Shown here in pieces: positions 18,721 to 27,027 of a stretch of 64,000 nucleotides of DNA (positions are counted from its first letter, which is position 1; every line of letters begins with the position of its first letter). The translations under genes were made by a program, and so were the position numbers. This DNA is from Allomeiothermus sp035760705 (GTDB lineage: Bacteria > Deinococcota > Deinococci > Deinococcales > Thermaceae), in the NCBI GenBank assembly GCA_035760705.1, contig DASTSL010000114.1, forward strand, positions 55,131 through 119,130. The letters are read 5' to 3'. The notes beneath the pieces are model-generated. The model made no database searches, had not been told where the DNA came from, and saw only the letters and a list, made by a program, of their open reading frames with translations.

Positions 18721-20031
18721 TTACTTTAGTGGCACCAGCTCGGGCTCGAGCCCCCTCCCCGCTAAGTCTCGGCGGATTTCCTCGGTGTAGAGGGGGTTCA
18801 TTACCAACACCACGTCGGGGGGGTCTTGCTCGAGATTACCCGGCCCCACCACCCGATGTCCGCTGCCCGGCAGGTAGTGGCCGTGTTTGTAGGGATTGAT
18901 GTCCACCACGTAAGCCACTTCGTCGCTCAGCGCCAGGGTGGTCAGAAAAGCCACCGACTTGGAACTGGCTGCCCACAGGACTACTCGTTTACCTGCTTCG
19001 TGCCAGGCCTCGAGCCGATCGCGCCAACCCTGGATCGCCGCCGAAACCGCTACTTTGAACTCTCGAACAAGGCGGCCTAACTGCTCGAGGTCGTTCTCTT
19101 CAGGGAAGATTTCGTTGGCCTCGGCGGCTCGGGCAAAAGCCAGTACATACTGATCCCCGTAGTCGCGGCGGTTTTCCAGCACCCAAAAGCCCTTTGCCCG
19201 TAGCAACCTGCCGAGCGAGCCCTGGGTGAAGTAGGAACAGTGTTCGTAATAGATATCCCAGAAGGCTTTTTCTTCCAAGATGCGACGGGTGTCAGGTACC
19301 TCCAAAAAGAGCAGGGTCTGGGGGTTCATGGCGGCGCGGATTTGACCCACAAACGCTCCCACCGGGGCGATGTGCTCGAGGGTATGACGGCATAGCACCG
19401 TCTGGGCCTGGCGGGTACGCTCGGCGTGATCCTCGTAAAAACCACCGATCCACTCGATCTGCTCTAAACGGGGAAGGCGCTCGAGGGCCAGCCCTGGGTC
19501 AATCCCGATGCCCCGGTTTTTCCCTGCCTGGCAAAGCCCGGCCAGAAACTCCCCCTTGCCGCACCCGATCTCGAGCACGGTCTGGCCCCGCACCCCGTAA
19601 CTCTCCATCAAGTTCTCCACCAGCCGCTTAGCCCAGCTACTAAAGGTGGGGGAGAAGCCCTGGGTCTCCTCGTAGCCCGTGGAGTAGTCCAGGCGCTCAG
19701 GGGCGAAAAGCCGGTTCTGGATAAAGCCGCACACCGGGCAGAAAGCCAGCTCGAGGTCACCTCGGGGAAAAGCCAGGGCTTCCGCTCGGCTCTTGACCAG
19801 CACCACTGAATGAACTGGGATCTGACTTACCCGGTAAAAGGACTCGAGCCTTGTACTTCCGCAGGCTAGACAAGGGGAAGGTGGGCTCAGCCGAGTTGTA
19901 GAGTTTTGTATTCTCACGGCTACTCGAGCCCGCTGGCGAAAGTCAGGCTGCCCATCGTGTCGATTGATGATGGATTTGCTGCGGCTCAGTGAGGCATGAA
20001 GCCCTGGGCCATACCTTATCAGAGCAATCAA
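18721..20031 (-). CDS. SAM-dependent C-methyltransferase, NDP-sugar type
   Basis: Up to 436 residues; the true start is uncertain because the first 50 or so residues have no domain-like character and no ATG has a ribosome site (the frame begins with TTG, with a GTG at 19917). From about residue 54 there is a zinc-ribbon (CLACGS, then CPVCG), then a Rossmann methyltransferase core (VLEIGCGKGEFLAGL, about residue 155), then a C-terminal domain with VVLWAASSKSVAFLT. This three-part layout is that of TylCIII/NovU/TcaB9 sugar 3-C-methyltransferases. Zinc ligands and the glycine-rich SAM loop are intact. It lies directly after a second family member. Confidence 0.8.
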   Translation of the reverse strand: MIALIRYGPGLHASLSRSKSIINRHDGQPDFRQRARVAVRIQNSTTRLSPPSPCLACGSTRLESFYRVSQIPVHSVVLVKSRAEALAFPRGDLELAFCPVCGFIQNRLFAPERLDYSTGYEETQGFSPTFSSWAKRLVENLMESYGVRGQTVLEIGCGKGEFLAGLCQAGKNRGIGIDPGLALERLPRLEQIEWIGGFYEDHAERTRQAQTVLCRHTLEHIAPVGAFVGQIRAAMNPQTLLFLEVPDTRRILEEKAFWDIYYEHCSYFTQGSLGRLLRAKGFWVLENRRDYGDQYVLAFARAAEANEIFPEENDLEQLGRLVREFKVAVSAAIQGWRDRLEAWHEAGKRVVLWAASSKSVAFLTTLALSDEVAYVVDINPYKHGHYLPGSGHRVVGPGNLEQDPPDVVLVMNPLYTEEIRRDLAGRGLEPELVPLK

Positions 20032-20052
20032 AGCAATACGAGATAGCCAATC

Positions 20053-21300
20053 TCACTTGATGACAACCGCGCTCTCCCCTTGCAAGATTTCCGGATAGGG
20101 GATCGCCACGATGAATTTGCCGCCCCGCCGGGCGAACTCGGCCTGCTGGCGCATTACCTCGTCCTTGAAGTTCCAGATCAGGATCAGCAAATAATCCGGC
20201 TGCTCCTCCAGGATGCGTTCGGGGGGGCTGATGGGGATGCGCACCCCGGGCAGGTACTTGCCCTGTTTGTGGGGGTTTTTGTCGGCGATGAACTGGATTA
20301 GCTCGGGGCCGATCCCCGCATAGTTGAGCATGATGGCCCCCTTGGCGGCGGCCCCGTAGGCGGCGATCCGCTTGCCCTGGGCGCGGAGTTCCATCAAGAG
20401 GGCCAGCAGGGCCTCGCGCACGGCAGCAGCGCGGGAGCCGAACTCGAGGTAGTATTCGGGCCGGTTCATTCCGATCCGGCGCTCTTCCTCGAGGTAGGCG
20501 TACACCGAAGGCTCGACCGTCATGTTTTTGCCCACGTGGTAGCGCAGGCTGCCCCCGTGGATGGGGTGATGTTCGACCCGGAAGAGGGTCAGGCCGTGAC
20601 GCTTCATCAGATTGTTGATCCCGATCACCGAGTGATAGCAGTAGTGCTCGTGGTAGATGGTGTCGAACTGGCGCTGCTCCACCAGGTCCCGCACGTAGGG
20701 GTTTTCGATGATGGCGATACCGGTCTCCTTGAGGAGGATGGCGATGCCCTCGACGAACCCGTTGAGGTCAGGGATGTGCGCCAGCACGTTGTTGGCCAAA
20801 ATCACGTCGGCCTGAACCCCATTGGCCACCAGCCGGTTGGCCAGCTTGGGGTCGAAGAACTCCACCAAGGTGGGGATGCCTTTCTCCTGGGCAACTTTAG
20901 CCGGGCCGGGGGCAGGGTCAATACCCAGCACCGGCACCCCGGCGGCCTTGAAGTATTGCAATAGGTAGCCGTCGTTGCTGGCGAGCTCGACCACCTGGCT
21001 GGCGGGCCCCAGGTTGCGTTCGACGGTGAGCTTTTCTACGTGGCGGCGGGAGTGCTCCAAGAGGGCGTCGGCGTAGGAGGAGTAGTAGGGATAATCGGCG
21101 TTAAAGATCACCTCCGCGGGCAGTTCCTCGGTGAGCTGCACCAGAGCACAACGCCTGCAAAAGGCGACCTCGAGCGGGTAGCGCGGCTCTTCGGCGTCGA
21201 GGTCGGTAATCAGGTTGTTGATAATCGGCATCCGCCCCAGGTTCAAAAAGGGCACCAGCTCGCTCGAGCCGCAGGAACGACAATGGGTTACCTTAGCCAT
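20053..21300 (-). CDS. SAM-dependent C-methyltransferase, NDP-hexose type
   Basis: A 415-residue enzyme of the TylCIII/NovU family that adds a methyl carbon to a ketosugar nucleotide, giving a branched-chain deoxysugar. It has the N-terminal zinc-binding pair (CRSCGS and CRRCALVQ), the family NADYPYYSSYADALLEHSRR segment, the SAM loop VVELASNDGYLLQYF, the IYHEHYCYHS segment with the Tyr and His residues used in catalysis in characterised members, and the C-terminal RIAAYGAAAKGAIML Rossmann-like motif. The ATG follows GGGAGG. Together with RfbF and the SDR upstream it forms a sugar-modification cassette. Confidence 0.88.
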   Translation of the reverse strand: MAKVTHCRSCGSSELVPFLNLGRMPIINNLITDLDAEEPRYPLEVAFCRRCALVQLTEELPAEVIFNADYPYYSSYADALLEHSRRHVEKLTVERNLGPASQVVELASNDGYLLQYFKAAGVPVLGIDPAPGPAKVAQEKGIPTLVEFFDPKLANRLVANGVQADVILANNVLAHIPDLNGFVEGIAILLKETGIAIIENPYVRDLVEQRQFDTIYHEHYCYHSVIGINNLMKRHGLTLFRVEHHPIHGGSLRYHVGKNMTVEPSVYAYLEEERRIGMNRPEYYLEFGSRAAAVREALLALLMELRAQGKRIAAYGAAAKGAIMLNYAGIGPELIQFIADKNPHKQGKYLPGVRIPISPPERILEEQPDYLLILIWNFKDEVMRQQAEFARRGGKFIVAIPYPEILQGESAVVIK

Positions 21301-21431
21301 GCTTGCCTCCCACCTTCACGGGGATCCCGTATTTGGGATCTATATCATGGAATGCGATCGATGTCGGCGTCATATTGGTTTGGTCGGATAGATCGGGTTT
21401 CATTATCCCGTGCTCACTTCTGGCCGCCCGG

Positions 21432-22472
21432 TTAGGCTGCGCCCAAAGCCACCCGCCAGCGCAGATCCTCATCCAACCGCCCCTCGGCTTGCAGTTCCTT
21501 GATACGACGGATGCGGATAAAGCGCGAGCTGGTAAAGTCCTCGAGGGTGAGCCGGTTAGCCTTATAGGCTTCGTAGAGTTCTTCGATCCCCATATGTACC
21601 GTCCAGCGGGGTTGGAAAGCGGGGATCATGCGCCGGATCTTGTCGAAGTTGACCCGGTAGTTGCGGGTGTCGGGGCTGGCCCCTGGCGCGTAGATGACCT
21701 TGCTGCCCGGCACCACCTCGGCCACCATATCGGCGATCTCCCGCACCCGGTAGTTCTCGCTGTTCATCCCGATGTTGAAAGCTTCGTTATGTACCAGGTC
21801 ACGGGGGGCCTCGAGCAAGGCTAAAAAGGCCCGGCTGATGTCCTCGATGTGGACCAGAGGCCGCCAGGGGGTGCCATCCGATTTGATCAGCACCTCGCCG
21901 GTAGTGTAGGCATAACCCACCAGGTTGTTCACCACGATGTCTCCGCGTAGCCGGGGCGATACCCCGAAGGCCGTCGCGTTACGTAAGTAGGTGGGACTAA
22001 AGTCGGCATCGGCCAGGGGGGCCAGGTCTCGTTCGGAGTAGACCTTGGAAAACCCGTAAGCGGTCACCGGGTTGAAGGGGGCGGTCTCGTCGAGCGGTGC
22101 GTCCCCAGCGGCTCCGTAGGTGCTACACGAGGAGGCGAACAGGAAGCGGGTCACGCCGGCCCGCTTGGCGGCGTGGGCCAGCCGCAGGGTGGCCTGGTGG
22201 TTGATGTCGTAGGTGGCCTGGGGCTTGAGGTCGCCGATGGGGTCGTTGGAGATACCCGCCAGGTGAATCACTGCGTCGAAGCCCAGCAGGTGATCAGGGG
22301 TGACCTCCCGCAGGTCGAGGCGAAGCTCGCGGACCGGGGCGGGCTCGGCGTGCAGGTGGCAGCCCTCGTAAAGGTGGTTGTCGAGCCCGACTACCTCGTG
22401 TCCGGCCTTTTGAATAAAGGGCACCAGCACTGCGCCGATGTAGCCGTTATGGCCTGTGACGAGTACTTTCAC
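21432..22472 (-). CDS. NAD(P)-dependent epimerase/dehydratase (extended SDR)
   Basis: A 346-residue extended short-chain dehydrogenase acting on a nucleotide sugar. The N-terminal dinucleotide motif is VTGHNGYIGAVLVP, and the active site has SSCSTYG followed by YGFSK (Y-x3-K, about residue 145). The GTG start has AGGAGA six bases before it. It lies between the RfbF-type cytidylyltransferase and two C-methyltransferases, so it is probably a 4-ketoreductase or epimerase in a CDP-deoxysugar route. No separate CDP-glucose 4,6-dehydratase is visible in the window, so it could also be that enzyme; sequence alone does not decide. Confidence 0.85.
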   Translation of the reverse strand: MKVLVTGHNGYIGAVLVPFIQKAGHEVVGLDNHLYEGCHLHAEPAPVRELRLDLREVTPDHLLGFDAVIHLAGISNDPIGDLKPQATYDINHQATLRLAHAAKRAGVTRFLFASSCSTYGAAGDAPLDETAPFNPVTAYGFSKVYSERDLAPLADADFSPTYLRNATAFGVSPRLRGDIVVNNLVGYAYTTGEVLIKSDGTPWRPLVHIEDISRAFLALLEAPRDLVHNEAFNIGMNSENYRVREIADMVAEVVPGSKVIYAPGASPDTRNYRVNFDKIRRMIPAFQPRWTVHMGIEELYEAYKANRLTLEDFTSSRFIRIRRIKELQAEGRLDEDLRWRVALGAA

Positions 22473-22526
22473 GCTATTCTCCTGGTGAGATGTACCGGGC
22501 TTGGCGATTCGAATGAGGATTTCATC

Positions 22527-23333
22527 TCACACCTGTCCAAAGACTTGACCCTCGAGTTCGCGGGCGGATTCATCCCAAACTTTCCAGGGAGCTTTTCCGC
22601 TGTCCCAAAGGGACTCCAGGTAGGTTTTATCGCGCAGAGCGTCCATGGGTTGCCAGAAGCCTTCGTGCTTATAGGCTGCGAGTTGCCGGTCAGCGGCCAG
22701 CCGCTCGAGCGTCTCCTTGAGGTCGGTGCGATCGTCTTCGATATAGTCGAACACGCCGGGTTCCATTACGAAGAAGCCGCCGTTGATCCAGCTCTGGTCG
22801 AGGGGTTTTTCGGTGAACTCGAGCACCTGATCGTCCTCCAGGACGAGCTGTCCGAAACGGGCCGGGGGGTGGACGGCGGTGATGGTGGCGAGCTTGCCCT
22901 GACGGCGGTGGAACTCGAGTTGCTGCCGCAGGTTGACGGTCGAGACCCCGTCCCCAAAGGTCATGAAGAAAGTTCCCTCGCCTAAGTAGGGGCGTAGCCG
23001 CTTGATCCGGCCTGCGGTCTGGGTCTTGAGCCCGGTATCAATCAGCTCGACCTTCCAGTCCAGGAATTCCGGGCTCTCCACTTCCACGGTGCCCTTGCCC
23101 AGATGGAAGGTTATGTTGCCCGAGAGGGCCGCGTAGTCGCTGAACCACTTCTTGATATATTCGCCCTTGTACCCCAGGGCGATCACGAACTCGGTGAACC
23201 CATAGTGGGCGTAGTGGCGCATGATATGCCACAGGATGGGCATGTTCCCGATCTCCACCATGGGTTTGGGCTTGACCATGGTCTCCTCGGATAGCCTCGA
23301 GCCCCATCCCCCCGCCAGGATGACGACCTTCAT
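22527..23333 (-). CDS. rfbF: Glucose-1-phosphate cytidylyltransferase
   Basis: A 268-residue nucleotidyltransferase that makes CDP-glucose from CTP and glucose-1-phosphate, the entry step to CDP-3,6-dideoxy and branched sugars. I placed the start at the ATG at 23333, which begins the family motif MKVVILAGGWGSRLSEET; the upstream frame extension lacks homology. Further RfbF features are VKPKPMVEIGNMPILWHIM, FVIALGYKGEYIKKWF, and the FMTFGDGVS metal site. The length is close to the 257 residues of known RfbF proteins. It is the first gene of a four-gene minus-strand operon ending at 18721. Confidence 0.92.
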   Translation of the reverse strand: MKVVILAGGWGSRLSEETMVKPKPMVEIGNMPILWHIMRHYAHYGFTEFVIALGYKGEYIKKWFSDYAALSGNITFHLGKGTVEVESPEFLDWKVELIDTGLKTQTAGRIKRLRPYLGEGTFFMTFGDGVSTVNLRQQLEFHRRQGKLATITAVHPPARFGQLVLEDDQVLEFTEKPLDQSWINGGFFVMEPGVFDYIEDDRTDLKETLERLAADRQLAAYKHEGFWQPMDALRDKTYLESLWDSGKAPWKVWDESARELEGQVFGQV

Positions 23334-23530
23334 GGCAACCCCCTTCGCCCTGATTTGTCGGGATATATCTTGTCTTGACATAAGCGCTCTAGCATCCAAG
23401 CTAAAGGGTGTCGCGTTAACCCCCCGTGATGAAGAGAAAAGCGCCCTGGAAGTGAAAATTGCGCCGCGTTAAGCTTATCCATGAGCCGGTCATGAATGGG
23501 CTACGCCAGCATCACACCTTTCGTAACAGG
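23334..23530 (-). promoter_or_regulatory. Upstream region of the CDP-sugar operon
   Basis: On the minus strand this stretch holds GCTTAACGC (23474-23466), GTTAACGC (23420-23413) and CGACAAAT (23360-23353), words shared with two other intergenic regions of the glycan locus. No gene is visible. It also separates this operon from the terminator of the next one. Confidence 0.4.
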
Positions 23531-23549
23531 GGTTGGGCGCGAGAAGCGA

Positions 23550-23582
23550 GAAAAGCCCGGGCTCCATCAACGAGCCCGGGCT
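23550..23582 (-). terminator. Rho-independent terminator of the 35953-23627 glycan operon
   Basis: An 11-bp perfect stem (23554-23564 with 23572-23582; arms AGCCCGGGCTC and GAGCCCGGGCT) with a 7-base loop is followed on the minus strand by TTTTC. It lies 45 bases after the stop of the TolC-like gene. Confidence 0.85.
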
Positions 23583-23626
23583 CGAGGGTCAGCCGACAAA
23601 GGCAGGGAAGAGCGGGCGGATAATCC

Positions 23627-24871
23627 CTAACGGGTCTGCCAGGTTCCGCCCACCAAGTCGAGGTAATCCCCCACACTGCGGATGTAATCTTCCCACGCCC
23701 GGGCGTAGTCAGCCATGGCGCGGGCGTCGCCCAGCCGGCTCAGGTATTCCTGCTCGGAGATCTTTCCGGCCTTGAAGTCGGCCTCGCTCTGCTGCAAGAA
23801 GCGGGTCTCGCTGGCCAGCGAGGTTTCTGCCGAAGCCAGCCCTTGCTCGGCCAGGGCGATATTCGCCTGTGCTGCCCGGAGCTGGCTAGCTAGGTTCTGG
23901 CGGGTGCTCTCCAGATCTAACTCGCGTAGCCGCACCGCGGCCTGAGCACTCTGAGCGCTGCTGCCCAAGAAGGCCTCCAGGGGGATATTAGCCTCGAGCC
24001 CGATGGAGATCTTTGTATCGGAGCTGGTTTTGAGTTCAGCGCTAGCCCCCACCGAGGGGACTCCGCGAGCAAACCCTACGTTAAGCCCCGTCTCCACCTG
24101 GGCGCCGGTATAGGTCACGCCTAGGGAGAGCCGGTTGAGGTAAGCCAGGTTCTCCCTTTGGGCCTCAGCCCGGGCCAGCTGCAACTCGGCCAGGGCCAGC
24201 TTGTAAGCGGGCAAATCCTCGACCCGAGCCTGAGGGATAGCGAAGCGTAAGGTGCGTGGCTCGGCGTTACCGCTGAGGCCGAAGCTCGCGGCGGCATCAC
24301 GGGCTTGCTGCAATTCGTTTTGGAAGCGTTGCAGGTCGAGTTGACGAAAGTTCAGGTCACCCCGCGCCCGCTCGAGCTGCTCGGCGGAGGTATCGGGCTT
24401 TTTCTGTAATTCGTCAAGGTTGGCCTGGGAAGCTTTGAGCCGGGCATCCCGCTGGGCAACTTCATTTTGGAAGCGCAGCAGCCGGGCATGGGCGATGAGG
24501 GCTCCTTCGGTGGAACCCACCACGGTACGGTAATACTCCCGCCGGGCCCGCTCGAGGTCACGCAGGGCCCGCCCGATGTTCACCGGGTCTGGTCCCCAGA
24601 AAAGCTCGATCTTGGTTCCGCCCAGGCCAAACCCCGTTTCGTTGGTGTCGCCAGGGTCGGGGAGGTCAATAGTGTAACCGGGTTTGAGTGTGAGTGAGCC
24701 TCCAAGCCCAGTCTGGGCGTTTTGCAAACTGCGAGCAGCGGCGTCGAGTTGAGTTTTTAGCAGGGGGCCACGCGGGTCTTGATACTTGAAGGCATCCTCC
24801 GGGCCAAACGCCAAGGCTGCCGAACTGAGCGCGAACAGAGTGACTATTGAACCCAAATACCGCTTTTTCAT
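23627..24871 (-). CDS. TolC-like outer-membrane channel protein
   Basis: A 414-residue exported protein with signal peptide MKKRYLGSIVTLFALSSAAL. Residues about 110-240 and 290-400 are long Arg/Ala/Glu/Gln-rich coiled-coil helices (ELQKKPDTSAEQLERARGDL; LRAAQANIALAEQGLASAE), separated by a short beta-like stretch, the arrangement of TolC/OEP outer-membrane proteins with their helical barrel. The ATG has AGGAGG six bases upstream and overlaps the preceding GT2 gene by 4 bp. As the last gene of a glycan operon in a bacterium with an outer membrane, it may form the exit channel for the polymer. That role is inference. Confidence 0.75.
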   Translation of the reverse strand: MKKRYLGSIVTLFALSSAALAFGPEDAFKYQDPRGPLLKTQLDAAARSLQNAQTGLGGSLTLKPGYTIDLPDPGDTNETGFGLGGTKIELFWGPDPVNIGRALRDLERARREYYRTVVGSTEGALIAHARLLRFQNEVAQRDARLKASQANLDELQKKPDTSAEQLERARGDLNFRQLDLQRFQNELQQARDAAASFGLSGNAEPRTLRFAIPQARVEDLPAYKLALAELQLARAEAQRENLAYLNRLSLGVTYTGAQVETGLNVGFARGVPSVGASAELKTSSDTKISIGLEANIPLEAFLGSSAQSAQAAVRLRELDLESTRQNLASQLRAAQANIALAEQGLASAETSLASETRFLQQSEADFKAGKISEQEYLSRLGDARAMADYARAWEDYIRSVGDYLDLVGGTWQTR

Positions 24872-25866
24872 GCATTCCTCCTGATCATTCCACCTTGCGT
24901 CCGGTCAATGAGGCGCAGGATGGGTTCGTAGGTCAGGCCCAAAGGCGCAGCCCAGTGGGCGTAGAGCGCCTGGAGCTTGCGCTTGGGACCTCCGTAGAAC
25001 CAAAGCTGACGGGCCAGCTTGCGGGCCAAGTTCACGTCACGGCGTAACAGGGCCCCACGGGTAGCGGCAAAGTAGGCATCGGCGATCATCGGATACCGTG
25101 CCTGTAAGATGTCGGCGGCCTCGAGTCCCATCTCCTTCCGCTGGTTTGCGGGTAGATCGAGCAGCGTTTGCAAACACAGCATCAGATTGTATTCGCCGAC
25201 GTGAGCTCCTACCGTGCGGGTGGCCTGCACGGCGTGCTGCCGCCAAATCCCCAGGGTTTTAGGAATATAGACGACCTTGCCCGGCAGCTTGGCCAGACGC
25301 AGGTTGGTGGGCATATCGGCAAAGTTGGAGCCGTCCTGGTGGAAGTTTCCCACTGCTTCCAGGGCTTTGCGCGACATCATCAGGGTGACGTTGATGCACT
25401 CGGTCTGGTGAACGAGCAGCCGCTTGAGGAACTCGGCGGTAGAGATGGTGCCCCGGAAGGGCGGGGTGGCTCCAGGACGGGTGCCCTCGGGGGTCAGCAG
25501 CACAAACTCTCCGTAAGAGAGCACCACCTCGGGGTCATCGTGAACTGGCACCTGGTTGGCGAGCCGGTCGGCGGGCCAGAGGTCGTCCCCGTCCAGGATG
25601 GCGATGAGTTCGCCACTGGAGCGCTCGAGGGCGAAGTTGTGCGTCGCGGCCAGCCCGGCATAGCCCCAGTTCTCCTTGTGATAGGCCTTGATCCGGGGGT
25701 CCTTGGCTGCGTAAGCCTGGGCCACCTCCCAGGTGTTGTCGGTGGAACCGTCGTCCACCACGATGCACTCCCAATCTGGGTAGGTCTGGGCCAGCACGCT
25801 CTCCAGACACTCGGCCAGAAAGGGGCCTTTGTTGTAAGAGAGCGTGAGGATGCTGACTTTAGGCAC
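24868..25866 (-). CDS. Glycosyltransferase family 2
   Basis: A 332-residue GT2: KVSILTLSYNKGPFLAECLES, VDDGSTDNTWEVAQAYAAKD, and the acidic LIAILDGDDLWPADRL. The N-terminal half is almost identical in motifs to the GT2 at 9604-10569, so the two genes are recent duplicates placed in different operons. The start is GTG with AAGGAGGT five to six bases upstream, and the gene overlaps its upstream neighbour by 8 bp and its downstream neighbour by 4 bp. Confidence 0.92.
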   Translation of the reverse strand: MPKVSILTLSYNKGPFLAECLESVLAQTYPDWECIVVDDGSTDNTWEVAQAYAAKDPRIKAYHKENWGYAGLAATHNFALERSSGELIAILDGDDLWPADRLANQVPVHDDPEVVLSYGEFVLLTPEGTRPGATPPFRGTISTAEFLKRLLVHQTECINVTLMMSRKALEAVGNFHQDGSNFADMPTNLRLAKLPGKVVYIPKTLGIWRQHAVQATRTVGAHVGEYNLMLCLQTLLDLPANQRKEMGLEAADILQARYPMIADAYFAATRGALLRRDVNLARKLARQLWFYGGPKRKLQALYAHWAAPLGLTYEPILRLIDRTQGGMIRRNA

Positions 25867-27007
25867 TCCTACCTCCTTTCAAAATCTCCAGGTATTTCTC
25901 GGCGCTGGCTTTCCAAGAAAAGCGGGCGGCGTGCGCTCGCGCGGCCTCACGCCAGACCTCGCTGGGGGGATGGTGAAGCAGGGTCTCGAGCCTTTGGACG
26001 AAGGCGTCCACCCGGGGTTCCACCGTAGCTCCCAGACCTCCCACCACCTCGGGAAAGGAGGCCCGGTTCGTCACCACCACCGGGGTTCCCACCGCCAACG
26101 CCTCGAGCGCTGGGAGGCCAAACCCCTCGTAGAGACTGGTCGAGACCAGCACATCGGCGGCGCGGTAAGCGTCCAGTAGCAGATCATCATCGGGGCCTTC
26201 CAAGAGGAGTACGTCCCGGCCCAGCTCGAGCCGAGATATTTTGAGGGACTCGAGCATCTCCTGGCGGAATTGGGGGTGGTCGGACTTGCCGATCTTGAGC
26301 AGTTGAGCCTTAGGGTAACGCTCTTTGAGTTCCCGCAACACCCTGAAGAGGAGCGGCAAGTTTTTGCGTGGGCTCTCTGAACCCACGTAGAGTAATAAAG
26401 GCTCCCCATTGACGCCAGGAACGTTCACCCGCAGACGGGCCAGAGCCTCGGGCTGGCTGCGCCGGTAATTCAGGAAAGCCAGGCTGACCCCGTTGGGGGC
26501 TACCCTGACCCGCCCCTCGAGCTGGGGGAAGTGATGCAACAGCCGCTCGCGCGTAAACTCCGAGACTGTGATGATCCGGGTCGCGTGCCGTACCGCGCGG
26601 AAGTGGGCCATCTGCACCTGGTGGCTCCACCAGTCCACCGGGCGATCCCCCGAGAAGGCCATGTCCAGCAGGCCCAGGTCGTGGACGACCGCCAGGCTGG
26701 GAATCCCCCCGGTGTTTTGTAGAGCGGTGGCCCCCATCGTGCGGGGCAGAAAGACCCAGTCGGCCTGCTCGCTCAGGCGTACCCGGCGGGGCAGGTTGCG
26801 CAACAGTGGCAGGTTGGGAGCCTCCAAGCTGGCCCCCACCAGGCGCACCCGTTCGCCCCAAGCTTCCTGGAGGCTGGCGAAGACCCGGCCCACCCCGCTT
26901 TGGGGGTTATTGGCCACCCGGCTATCGCCGCGAAAATGCATCTCGAGCCCCGGCACCGCCAGCACCAGCGGGCGGGGGGTGGCAGGCTTGGTCTCGACCG
27001 TTTGCAT
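25859..27007 (-). CDS. Glycosyltransferase family 4
   Basis: A 382-residue GT4. I use the ATG at 27007, which has GGGAGGG eight bases upstream; the open frame continues to 27325 but that part is low-complexity shadow of the aminotransferase gene. Motifs: SGVGRVFASLQEAWG in the acceptor domain, VVHDLGLLDMAF, LLYVGSESPRKNLPLLFRVL, and the E-x7-E motif in YEGFGLPALEALA. The architecture resembles mannosyltransferases of the GT4 family, but specificity is unknown. Confidence 0.9.
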   Translation of the reverse strand: MQTVETKPATPRPLVLAVPGLEMHFRGDSRVANNPQSGVGRVFASLQEAWGERVRLVGASLEAPNLPLLRNLPRRVRLSEQADWVFLPRTMGATALQNTGGIPSLAVVHDLGLLDMAFSGDRPVDWWSHQVQMAHFRAVRHATRIITVSEFTRERLLHHFPQLEGRVRVAPNGVSLAFLNYRRSQPEALARLRVNVPGVNGEPLLLYVGSESPRKNLPLLFRVLRELKERYPKAQLLKIGKSDHPQFRQEMLESLKISRLELGRDVLLLEGPDDDLLLDAYRAADVLVSTSLYEGFGLPALEALAVGTPVVVTNRASFPEVVGGLGATVEPRVDAFVQRLETLLHHPPSEVWREAARAHAARFSWKASAEKYLEILKGGRSA

Positions 27008-27027
27008 CAAACCATCCCTCCCTTGGA

